A stretch of 64,000 bases of DNA, from the NCBI GenBank assembly GCA_905250075.1, contig CAJNOP010000294.1, positions 35,836 to 99,835 of the forward strand, read 5' to 3'. Position 1 is the stretch's first letter; the number at the start of each line of letters is the position of its first letter. The position numbers were made by a program, and so were the translations under genes. This document shows, piece after piece, positions 23,201 through 35,176 of this stretch. The DNA comes from Rotaria sp. Silwood1. Lineage: Eukaryota > Rotifera > Eurotatoria > Philodinida > Philodinidae. The notes under the pieces are model-generated. The model was not told the DNA's origin. It saw nothing but the letters and a program-made list of their open reading frames with translations, and did no database searches.

Positions 23201-26200
23201 ACTGAACGAGTTAACATTTTTACATATGTTTGTACTAGAAGAAACTTCTTCAAAAAAAATAAATAAATAACGGTTGTAAACAATCAAAGTCAAATGAAAA
23301 GTAGATAAGTTCTGTTTTGATTGAAGTTTATTCGTATAGAATAGAAATTTCTATATCTTCGTTCGGTTTTATGATTAACAAAAAAAAATGTTAAATCATG
23401 TTTTATATTTGAAATACTTACTTTAAATGCTAAATAATAAACTCCTTCATTTAAACTTGTACCATTTGTTGAATTAAAAAAAAGTCTACTTTGATGATCA
23501 AGAAAAAAATTTTCTGAATCAAATTGAACTATATTTTTATGTTTAATTAAATAATCATAATTTTTTAATTGATCAAAACGATAAATAAGTAATAATGTAT
23601 GAGTTTGTATTTGATCATTATCTTGAATTTCTATTTGACATATATAATCATTCATATTCCAATAAGCACGATCAATAATTAATGTATCATTATTATCATT
23701 TGGAAATATAAATTGTGGAATTTCATCATTTAAATCAAGAATTTTTATTTGAATTTTAATACTTGATGATGTATGATAACCATCAGATGCAATTATATAA
23801 AATATATAATGATCAGATTGTTCACGATCAAGTGAATTACGAACATATATTTTACCATCAGATGATGATAAATAAAAATGAGAAGATATTTCATTAGATG
23901 GATTATCAAGATTATAGATTAAAAATGGACCATCTACATCAAAAGCAGTTACTTGTCCAAGGAAACTATGAGGAGAATTGTTTTCATAAATTGAAAATTC
24001 ATATGTTGCTTGAGGAAACTTAAAATAAAAAAAAAAAAAAAGTAAAATTTTTTGAAATTAATATTTATAGAAATGAGAAATTCTATTTCGTTGTTCTTTA
24101 GAAAAAACTACGTTCAGATAGATTCGTAAGAAATCAAAGAAACGATAAAATACTTTAAGCCCCCACTCAAAAAAGTCAATTTTCGTCAAAAATTTCGAAA
24201 TTAAGATAAATGCATAGGACGATAGCCCGTCTTCAGATCTTTCATAAGCGATAATTTGTTTTTCTCGGTACTTCATTTTTTCCAAAAAAATTTCAAGATT
24301 TCCGTCAACCCCTATTCGAAAAACCAGCTGGTTTTGGAAAAATCAAAAAATGTTTTTCGTTTTTTCTCGATTTATGATTTTTTGATTTTGGTACAAGGAT
24401 TTCTCAGTCCGGGTCCGTCCAACATATTTAAATTTTTTTCTTGTTTGAAAGAGCGCGTCGAGATGCAGGTCACTACAGAGTCCTTTTTTTAATTAAGCTT
24501 TGTTTTTTATTATATATAAAGACACTTATGTGACTGGACACCCATTTTTGGGACGTTTTTTGAGTCATTGGACTTGTGATCTCCTTTCTCCACTAAAAAA
24601 GTAAGAATCTTAAAAAAAGGACTCTGTAGTGCTCTGCATCCTGACATGCTCTTTCTAACAAAAAAAAAATTTAAATATGTTAGACGGGTCCGGACTAAGA
24701 AATCCTTGTACCAAAATGACCTATTTTTGACCCTTGTTTGGTGAATATCTCAGTCAAACATCAGGGTATCGAGCTGAAAATTTTATCACAGCCTCCCCAC
24801 TTCAGCCCCAACATATGCTCCAAATTTCAGCCAATTTGAACATATCTGGACTGAGATCGATTTTTGAGTGGCGGGGGGGGGGGGGCCTTAAACTAATGAC
24901 GAATGATTAATATTAATTTTTTAAGTCTTATAATAATACACGTTTTGCTTATTTCGTTCGAAATTGGATTAAGAAAAAAAACTAGACTATTTTTGAAACA
25001 AGGATATAGAATCATATTTGAAGTTTTAGGTTTTTGATTATTGTTTTTAATGATAAAGAATTTTACAAATATATATCAATACTATCATATGTCTTATTGT
25101 ACAAGATGACAACCAACTTTTTTCGCAGTCAAATTTCAAATCGTGATATATTCTGAAGCTTTCTATTTCGTTTTTCATGATCAAAAACATACGATAAATT
25201 TTGAAAACTAACTTCTACAATGCAAAAATCTTTTTTTTTTCAACTAAACTCGATTCTCATAGTGAACAACCAAATTTTTTTTTAGAAACTCAACATCTCG
25301 AAAAAGAAAATACTTTTCGATTGAAATTTTTTGAATGGATAATATTTCTAATAGAAATTTCGTTATTTAAATCTTTATACAAAGTTTCAAATAGTTTATA
25401 TAAGATATCTAATTAAGCGTATTTCTAGTATTTAAATAAATTATAATTCAAGATCATAGCAAAAAATATCAAAGATTACAAAATTTTAACTTGATGTTCT
25501 GAATAGAAAAAAAAAAAAAACAAAGAGAAATTTTTTCTATCTTTTTCTTTCTTACTTTTGGAACATTATCATTTTGATCAATAATATTAACAAAAACTAT
25601 TGCTGTTGTTTTAAATTGTTGTTCATTTTTAGGATGATCCATAGCAGTAACATAAAAAGAAAAATTTTTCATTTCTTCATAATCAAATTTTATATTAGTT
25701 CGAATTATTCCTGTTTGACTATCTATCCAAATATATTTATTTGTTTCATTATTTAATTCATATGTAACATAACCATTATCATTTAAATCTGAATCATTAG
25801 CATATATTTGTATTAATGTTGTATTAAGAAAATTATTTTCTTGTATATCAACATAATAAATATTTTGATCAAATTTTGGTGAATTATCATTATTATCTAA
25901 TATATTAATAATTAATTTATAATAAGATGTTAATATTGGTTGTCCATTATCATTAATAATTAAATTTATAATATATTTATCTTTATATTCTCGATCAAGT
26001 TTATTATTTGTTAATAAAACATATGTTGAATCACCATATGGACCATCAATATGAAATGGTAAATATTCTGATGAATTAATTTTTAAATCAAATTGTAATG
26101 ATGAATCAAGATCAGATGCAATTAAATTAGCAATAATAATATTTTTTTGTTCCAAATTTATTTCATATATAGAAATTTCAATATTAAATGAATCAGTATC

Positions 26201-26914
26201 ATTGATAATTTGAATTATTTGTAATGGAAAATTCCATGAAAGTAATGGTGAACAATCATTCATATCATCAACATCAATAATAACATATGTATAAAATGGT
26301 ATATGATGTATATCATGACCTTGTATAACTAATTTCCATGTTGGTATAGATTCATAATCTAATGGATATAATAAAGATAAATAACCAGTTGAAGAATTTA
26401 AAAAAAAATAATCAAAATTTTTTTTTGAATTTGTTGATGATAATAAATAATTTGATGATAAACATGATGAAAATGTTTTAATATGTAAAAAATTTTTATA
26501 TATTTCATTTTCTTTTAATTTAATACGATATGGATTTTTTTCAAATTGACATAATTGATTTTTATTACAATTTGTTTGATTTAAATTAATAATTATTTCA
26601 TAAACAGTTGTATTTTTAGGAAAAATAATTTCTAATATTAATGTTATATTAAATGAACAAAGTTGTTTTAATGATGTTCGAGTTAATAATTGACAAGAAC
26701 GATTTAAATAAAAATATTTTGATTCTGTTTGTAAAATACAATGATAAGGATATGTTGGATGAAATTGATAACGAAAATCATGTAGAAGTAAATCAGATTT
26801 TGGATAATTATTTGGATTAATATTTATAGATGGTAATGAATGTAAATGATGAATTGAATATGTTGAAGAAATAAATAATATGAAGAAAATTAAAAGAGAA
26901 ATCATTGATTCCAC
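20249..26914 (-). CDS. Protocadherin-like adhesion receptor
   Basis: Four exons, 26914-25556, 24018-23422, 22887-22366 and 20806-20249, all joined in phase 0, give 1011 residues. Donors are GTAAGA, GTAAGT and GTATTC; acceptors end in TTTTAAG, ATTTAG and CTTTAG. A signal peptide (MESMISLLIFFILFISSTYS) opens the protein. About five cadherin repeats follow, with calcium-binding signatures DMNDCSP, DNNDNSP, DQNDNVP and DLNDEIP and DRE/DYE motifs. A transmembrane helix lies at about 716-742 (FFSILIIILFGIIFIFISLI). The 270-residue cytosolic tail is Asn/Ser-rich, includes a poly-Asn run, and shows no catenin-binding motif, which favours a protocadherin over a classical cadherin. It would mediate calcium-dependent cell contact. 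The ectodomain is short for the family. A TTAA-flanked element sits in intron 1. Confidence 0.85.
24155..24891. mobile_element. TTAA-flanked foldback MITE in cadherin intron 1
   Basis: TTAA at 24155-24158 and 24888-24891 bracket a 729-base insert whose ends are inverted: GCCCCCACTCAAAAA on the left against GAGTGGC plus a G run then GGCC on the right. Inside, about 100-base arms (24390-24491 and 24611-24712) are inverted copies of each other with roughly 85-90% identity by eye, sharing GGTACAAGGATTTC and ACTACAGAGTCC. There is no coding capacity. TTAA duplications are typical of piggyBac-class insertion, so this is probably a non-autonomous piggyBac-like element. Confidence 0.7.
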
Positions 26915-29900
26915 TATCTAGAATAAAGTCAATTTTTAAAGAAAAAGAATCAAATACAAAATGCATTATATATTTAATGTGTTTGATAGACCATGTTATG
27001 ATGATTCTATGATCTTGAACGATTTATCTACTAAATAAAGAGACGAATCGAATTAATTCAAGGATGAATAAAGTTGATGTTATTTCTATTTTTTTTTTTT
27101 GTCTTTCCAGACAAAATGCGATCTGTCATATTCATTCATCAATTGTTCGATTGATATTGTTATTGGTATGAAGGACAGATGTGTCCGATCAAATTTCCTT
27201 TTTTTTTTCTGTCGACACCTGAATGAAAATGAGAAAAAGCATACTCATGAACATCTAACCCTACTTTTATTATTACTGTGTCATATTTGAAGATAAACGA
27301 TGGAAATGATCTGAAAAAAGAAAACAAATATTCATATAATCATTATCAATGATAAAGTATGACAAACATTAATATAGTTGTCTCATTGTTTTACTTTGAA
27401 TTTCATTATGTTAAATTTCATTAGAAATGAAAGAGTAGAAAATAGATTAAATGAATAACTGATCATAAAACATTAACATCTATTTTTCTTTGTCAATGGA
27501 CATGGAAAAACATTGAGATACAATATTACAATTCAATATATTTTCTTTTCTCTGTTCTACTAATCGATTTTCATGTCAGTAGTTAATCTATATAAAAGAT
27601 AAAATGCAACTACATAATATAATCATCATACGAAAACCTTTGCAATCAAGAAACAAAAAAAAACATATATAAACTTATGTTTTCATTCTAATATACTATT
27701 TTATTATTTTTCATAAATCTTGTACAAATTAATATAATCGATGATAAAAATGACCTTTTACACTTGATTTCATATGTCATCCGGCAAGAATTTACTACTT
27801 GTTTGAATACAACAAAAAAAAGAAAAGAAATGATCGATCTAAGCTTTTCTTTTATTATTCACGCTTAAAATATTAATTAATAAATCTATATACAAGAGAT
27901 ATAAAAAAAATAACAGATAATTCATAATGTTTTATTACTCATATTCTATGATACTACTATGAAGAAATAGAATTATACATAACAGAATTTATCAATCTCC
28001 CAAGTGTGTTAATCGATTGAATAAATGATGATTGAAAAAAAAAGAAAGAAAGAAACGATATGGTATGAGCACACAAACAAAGAATCCTATTGTTCTAGTG
28101 TGATTTTATCAGAATCAATTATAGAATGAATTCATATTTGTCTATTTCAACTCTTAGATAATCTATACTTTACTTTAAAAAAATTAATAATAACTATCAT
28201 CGAAACAAAAAAAAAAAGAAAAATATCATCCTGATGATTATGAGAACATGTTTAAGTGATTCTATATATGCATTAATAATGTTATACATGTTGATATTCA
28301 ATACTTGGCATGCGTCATACGGCTGACTAACTGATATGAACAACGGTGGGTGGACATATAGAATATATATGTATGTATATACATACATGTTCAATGTAAT
28401 CAATTGCATGATATAATCAATGCTACTCTATATCACTAAATGCGAGAAAGAAAAAGCTCTCACGATAATTAGACTACTACTCACGGCAAGCAATTGAATG
28501 GAAGTTTGTTTAAATAAAGATAATAAGATTACAGTTCATAGAAAGCATCTTTCTTTTACTTTCTATTAAACCTTGAGATAAACAAACTTTTCAATGATAC
28601 TACGAACATGATTTTAATTTTTTCAACTGTCTATCAATAAAAGAACTTACCTTACACTTATTTATATGATTGTAATAATAATAGTAATGGAAAAATTAGG
28701 CCTTTTTTTTCTATCGGATTGATGATTATGGTCAATATGGCATATTGAACATAGTAATCATTGAATTAGATTAGTGTTATAATGTTTGTCTGATCTGGAT
28801 TAGATTGTATTGCCTTTTTTTCTTTTTTGTTTCATTGTATGTCTGTGAAAAAGATCATCTGTCACATCAATGAACGATGAACATTGTTATCTCAAATATG
28901 ACGATGTTGTTTGTCATTTATAACACACACATACAAAAAAAAAAAAAAGAAAGACTGTAAAGGACGAGAAAAGTAAGAGGGCAATCCATTAGTTTAATGG
29001 TTAGTCGCAGCAAGCTTGTGATAGTCAACAATCTTGAGTGCATTGATTAAGCAACTTCTTATTTGAGAGGAAGAGAGAAAAATACAGTGAAAATGGAATA
29101 GAGATTCTCGTTCGTTTTAAATCAGAACAAAGGTACAAGTATAAAGAAAGAAGAAGAAAAAAAAAAATACTAGAACTAACATAAACAAATACGACAAATG
29201 TCTCCATCACTACCAAACGTCCAATACATACATTAATAATGTATTCAATAATTCAGAGATTGGATATAGAGAAACTACAGTACTATTAGTAAATGGTATC
29301 GTTCAATGAAGTTGTCTTATTGTTAATGATTGTCTACAACTGTTCGAGTCATTTTTTAAAGCTTGAAAATGTTAGTTAATTACCTTAAACAAAAATTCTC
29401 TTATAATATTCATATACATCATCAATAACTATACACATTTATGTATAAGACAGACAATAAATTATCTTTTTTCTTCAATAGATCAAGGTAACACTTACTC
29501 GTTTCCCATATCTCAATGTTTGTTTAACTCAAGTGGTTTACTTCATATTTGTACATACATATGATATCGTTCTCTCTCTCTCTCTCTCTCTTTTTTTATG
29601 TTCTCATACGCGTGGACGAATACTTACTATTACAACTATGATCACTACAATGTGTGTGCATTTATGTACACGACAAACCTGCGGTTATGTACATACAAAA
29701 AAGAAAAAAGAATAGTACATGATGCAAACAAAGTTAATTAAAGAGCGAACCGGATGAAATAAGAAAAAGGGTGGAATACAATATATGTTTGTATGTGACG
29801 CAAGATGTTCAGTAAAGAAAAAAAAAGCAGAACTCCGCCTGTAGCACAGTGTCTTAACGGTGTGTGTGTATACGACATCAAACCTTGAAAGGTGAAGAAG

Positions 29901-30970
29901 AAGTAGCTGTGTATGTGAATATCTAGTTCATATACATATGATTTAGTTCTTTAAGAAAGAATTTTGTTTTATTGAATAATTCTATACGTTTAACAGATCA
30001 TGATAAGATCATTGATGTTTGATAATGTTCATAGTATCTTTATCATTAGATCAGACGCGTCATTGTTTACTTTTTTTTTTTGACTGTTTTACACACTTCT
30101 TATGCAATAATGATGATCGAAAAAGGCATAGAACTGTTGTCACTTACTATATTCTTGACAGTTATTTCAAGAAAGGTCTTATTAATTCTTATTGTATCTA
30201 TCAATCAATGAAATAACCATTAATATTTAATGATAGATAAGAACAAAAAGAAAGGAAAAAAAAAAAAAAAAGGAAGATCTATTAAATATCGTATCAAACG
30301 ATTCGTTATTGTTCAATGGTAGAAGAAAAAAAAAATAGTCATATATATATGCTGTATTCATTTATATAATAGGCAAATAAAGATATAGAAAAAAAGGAAA
30401 CCTGAAGGCTAATGATAATAATGATTATTAAGTATAAAGATACAAAACGGTTAGATGTAACGATAGATTACCTGGAGGACATTCTACCTGATTGAATATA
30501 TATATATTGTTCTTGAATAGAAAATATGAATACATTGTAATACATTTTGATGACTCTATAAACAATAGAAAAATCAGTTGATAAATATTTTGTAAAAAAA
30601 AAAATTGTAATATTATTATCAAAAAAAGAAATATATCATAGTTAAGCATATGTTTCATATATAAACATTTATCGACATATTCATATACTGTTTGATATTG
30701 TATGTATAAAAGTTCTCATGTGATATGATTGATTATTCGATTATTTTTAACCATGAACTTACTGTTTATTCTTTTTCGTAATTACCTTGAATAGCATCTG
30801 TTTAATTCGATATATATAATGTGTTCTTTTCTATTACCTTGATGCTGATTTTTATATTTGTCATTTTATTATTATGATATTAGTATTTATGATTAGTTTT
30901 ATCACTTTCACAATATACGTTTACATAATCTATGGTTAGTCTACCATGTTTATATTAAAACCTATCAGAT

Positions 30971-31051
30971 GAAAAAAAAAAAAAAAAAATAATAAGCTTA
31001 TCGATCATCATTTAAAAAATAAAATTAATAATTAATCATATAACAAACTAG

Positions 31052-31092
<41 letters not shown>

Positions 31093-31151
31093 TAAGCTTA
31101 TCGATCATCATTGAAAATATAGAATTAATGATTAATCATATAACAAACTAG
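30971..31151. repeat. 100-base tandem duplication with long poly(A)
   Basis: Two copies with a period of exactly 100 bases share AATAAGCTTATCGATCATCA (30991 and 31091) and ATTAATCATATAACAAACTA (31031 and 31131). Each follows a poly(A) run; the one between the copies is about 38 A (31052-31088). Confidence 0.8.
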
Positions 31152-32267
31152 AAAAAAAAGACTACAATTTTCTTTGAATTATAATCGAGATTATCAAATG
31201 ATTTTGTCAGCATCTATAATGAACGAACACATAGAGAATAGAGGAAAATCGATCAAAATTACTTGATAGATATACACATTATAAAGGGAATAGTTACGAA
31301 TGACTATGTATTATTTGATCATCGTCTCGTTCTCCTTATAGACACGCAATCAAAATGGATGTAGTGTTTTTTTTCACGGTTGTATCATATGTGTATGTAA
31401 TATGCAAGTAGGGATAAAAGTTGACACGACACAATTAGAATATCGATAACTTGATATAAAAAATAGTATCATTTGGTTAAATAACAAAAACCATTTCACA
31501 GTAGAATTATTGTTCATGTTTTTTTTTTTTTTTATAATAAATCTAATTTTTATTTGATTTATAATTAAACTTTATTTTTTTGCTGAATATTAATATATGT
31601 TTAAACGATAATAAAACAAAAGAAATAAATATAGTTCTTATGTCATTTATTAAATAATATTGGTTTTAGTTGGTAATATCTTCTTCAATAGATAAAAATA
31701 CTAACAATAGAAAAGAAGAATCAAAGTTGGTTTTTTTTCATATGACAAAAAAAAAGAAAGAAATAGTTGATCAACAAAAACTTTCGTCGATTAGATAGAA
31801 TTATTGTGAGAAAACTGAAAAATTTGATCAAAAGATTTTGACGTATAACTTGAGAGAGTAAAATTTGTGGATTTAATATGATTTGAATTCTAGAATTTTG
31901 TTTAATGATAGTATTTTTATTTGAAAATATTTCTAATTTCGATCATATCTGATGAGAGATTTTCATTTGATTTAAACATTTTATATCATGAGATAAGTTG
32001 TGTAAGATTAAGAAAAGTATCTTGCAGTCGAAAAATCTTGGCCAATTTCTATATTCTACCTAATTTATTAAAATTTTTTGGGATAAGAACACAAACGAAT
32101 TGATGAACTTCTTCAAGTCTATCGAAGTTAAATCTAATCTCTCTATATATGTAAAGTATTCAGAAAGCCACTAAACACAGATCAAAGTGAAAGTCTCTTG
32201 CATGTTGTAATCAAAATAAGATAATTTTTCATCATTGATAGAAGTATGTCATGGCAAAACAATTTAT

Positions 32268-33284
32268 TTAAGGGGGAACCCCCCCTTCGAAAGTCGTTTT
32301 TTCCTTGAAAAGTCGATTTTTGGAAAAACACATCTTCTTGTAGCCCCAAGTGTCCTCTTTCAGAATATGTATAAACTATATAGGAATGGAACATATTTTG
32401 CCCAATTTTGGCAAGTTTACTGGACGCTATAATGGAAAATCGGCTGTCTTGTTGATTTTCTTTCTTAATTATCGGTAACTAATATCGTTCTACCTTCTTT
32501 ATTAGCACTCTAAAACCATTACCGTATCGAGTAATCATGTTTTGGATGTTGCAGTCTTATAAGAAAGGTTCAAAATTAGGCTATTTTTCGAAAAGATGGC
32601 GCTACAGTGAACTTGGATTCAGAAATTAGCTTAAGAAATCGGCTTATTTTTTTCTTGAAAATACTACCAACTGTAAGAACTTTTTGTGCGCTTTTCAGTG
32701 ATATATAATATGCTCGAATTCTCTCTGCAAGAAGATCATCAACTACGTCGCAATGTTGTTATTCGTTTTTCTCAGCTTCACTTTTTTATCGTTTTCTGAC
32801 CATTGCGGAACATTTTCCCAGTTCACCGCTTGATGTACTCTGCTGATTTTTATTTATTTAAAAGATGAGACTTTTTTCTAGAAATTGTCGGAACAGATTT
32901 TCAAAATATATCTCCATTGTTTAGATATTTGAAAATCTTTGAAAGTGCTCAAAGCAGTTTTTGCGATTTTCGGTTTAAAATGATTACTACAATTGAACGA
33001 AAACGAATTTCAAAAAACTGTTCCTACAATTTCTAGATAAAAGATTTTTCTTCATTTTGAAACAAAGTTCAACATTTTTCATGCTACCGCGCATCGGGAA
33101 AATGTTCCGTGCCAAAACCCCCGTTTTCATGAGTAAATTGAGTATGGCTTCTTAATTATCAAAAATGATTGGTTGAAATTTTTATCAAATGCTAGTTACA
33201 TTAGCTTTTCTATTTCCTGAAATTTTCATCGAAATCTGTTGTATCGTTTAGAAGATAGGTTTCGGAGGGGGGGTTTCCCCTTAA
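32268..33284. mobile_element. TTAA-flanked inverted-repeat element
   Basis: TTAA at 32268-32271 and 33281-33284 bracket 1009 bases whose ends are near-perfect inverted repeats: GGGGGAACCCCCCCTTCGAA on the left, and the complement of the right end reads GGGGAAACCCCCCCTCCGAA. Internal inverted pairs (GCGGAACATTTTCC near 32806 with GGGAAAATGTTCCG near 33094; CTAGAAATTGT near 32878 with its complement near 33036) make the right part fold back. No transposase was found. Probably a non-autonomous piggyBac-type element. Confidence 0.72.
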
Positions 33285-34966
33285 TGAGTTGTTTAATAAT
33301 ATAAAAACTAACGACATCTATTAAAGCAAATTAGATAAGAATACTATGGACAATACGAGCAATTCAAATTCGAAACCACAAAAGTAATCTAATTGCTTTG
33401 ATGCTTTTTGTTTTATAACTTTTTTTTAACAATCTATTATTGATTGGTTAGAACATTTTCATTGACCGTATCAAGAAGTTAGACTCGGTTAAGAATGTTT
33501 ATGTTACCAAATAATGTTGTTTTCTTCCTGTTGATACTTATCTGTTATTGAAGATACATGTCATCCATTACCTTTTTGACTACTACATGCTGTTCTCGTC
33601 TAGTATTATAACAACATTCTAATTTTATCATCATTCTATTTATATGATCAATCATTCTTGTCAACAGTTGATAATGCTAAAGTTGTGAAATAGTTTGGTC
33701 ATGTGAATGTAGAGAGCAGTTGTTTGAGATACTGTGTGCTTTAAATCAAAATCGATTTCAAGCTGTTTATTCTGTATTTTTTTTCTTTATGTGCCATATA
33801 GTTTAATCCATGTTATTGTATACAGGAAGCATATATTAAATTAGATAGTATTCGAGTTTCTCTCGAATATAAAATGCGGTGCAAAGTTAAGAATGTCAAT
33901 CATCGATTTATCGTTTAATTATCTGTCCTTGCAATTGAAATGAACAAAATCAACTAATCGAATAGATGAATATCTAAATTTTGTATTCTGTCTTTATTTT
34001 AATTAAACTTAAAGCTTGAAAAACGACAAAAGTTTACAAAAAGGAGAGGCTTGTTATCAGCAAAATCATCCGTAGTTTCTCATAAAATTCAATTTTATGT
34101 TACATATTTTGTTATGTCAATGCCAGAAAAGTTTGACTAATAAAATAACACCTTCTAATGCATTTTGTATTGTATACCACATGATTGATCTAAACGAGAT
34201 TTAGCTATGTTTGATGTTCTCAGAAAGAGTATTTCCATTGAAAAATACTACATTTATTTGCTCATATATTCAGCCGATCTATATGAAATATTACGCTGTT
34301 TTAGTTCTCTGCTGAATGGTATATAAACATATGAGAAACAATTATTTCTTGTCTTTCTTTACATTAAGGATATGGTTCATGTCGCATAGCATTAATGAAC
34401 TCTCATGATTATCAACAAAATAATCCTAAGAAATCTACAACAAAGATGTGAGAACATATTTTTCTTTTTTCGAAATGCTTAAAATAGCTACAATATAATC
34501 ACAAACAGTATACATTCACACTAATAAAAGATATGTTGTATTTTGTAATACGAGGTGCTTGTTTCGATACATTTATTTCGGTGAACTTACAAAACATTCT
34601 GACCATGTGGTTCAAATCTACACTTTAACACGTAAAATATATATATTTTTTTCTTAGAAATTGAATTACTATTTTTTCGGTAAAATCCAGCCGTGTCAAA
34701 GTAGTCTAATCTCGGTTATGGATCGATCTGTCAATATATTCTCAACTAAATTTTAAACAAAAAATAAACTAGAAAAAAAAATACAAATTGTCAATAGACC
34801 ATGACACATCTAGAGTACGATAAATTTTATTTTAGTGTTTTGACTAAATCGAATGCCAGAATTCAAATTTATCAATGATAGAAAATATTTCATATTGTTT
34901 CGTATTTTTTTCCGAAACAGAGGTATTTGAAACAGTCATTTTCATTTATATTCCTCAGATGTTTTC

Positions 34967-35176
34967 TTACGGTGTAGGCATACGTCCACAATGTGAATAT
35001 TTATGAGAATAAGAAATTCTTGAACAATCGTTTGATTTTAATGATCTTTTTAATATGATGCTAATCATACTTCGTGTATAGATTCTAGCGACATGAGATG
35101 ATTGTAAATTAATAAACATAAAGAGAAACGAAATGAATGTAATGTAATGAACAGTATTGAATTGATTTTCATGCAT
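34967..35176 (-). CDS. Candidate first exon of a secreted peptide or membrane protein
   Basis: From ATG 35176 the frame encodes a hydrophobic leader (YITFISFLFMFINLQSSHV) like a signal peptide. A short mature stretch follows with a KR site, two cysteines 12 residues apart (from NDC to SHCGR) and MPTP. The TAA that ends the frame lies inside a perfect GTAAGA donor after CCTACACC, so this is more likely exon 1 of a longer gene than a complete 69-residue protein. A possible next acceptor, TTTTTTTCTAG, is near 34780. Peptide-hormone-like processing sites (KR, GR) can be read but no known family is matched. Confidence 0.35.
   Translation of the reverse strand: MHENQFNTVHYITFISFLFMFINLQSSHVARIYTRSMISIILKRSLKSNDCSRISYSHKYSHCGRMPTP

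Larger units (their letters stand above)
26915..34966. other. 8-kb gene-poor region upstream of the cadherin
   Basis: Very AT-rich with a (TC)n run at about 29571-29590, several poly(A) runs, a 100-base tandem duplication (30971-31151) and a TTAA element (32268-33284). I see no protein family on either strand. It may carry cadherin promoter and 5' UTR sequence. Confidence 0.45.

Noticed and set aside
28981..29060. tRNA-like A-box (TTAGTTTAATGGTTAG)
   Set aside because: No B-box or cloverleaf arms follow at the right distance.
34990..35040. Match to a named neuropeptide family (elevenin or CCHamide type)
   Set aside because: The cysteine spacing does not fit either family.
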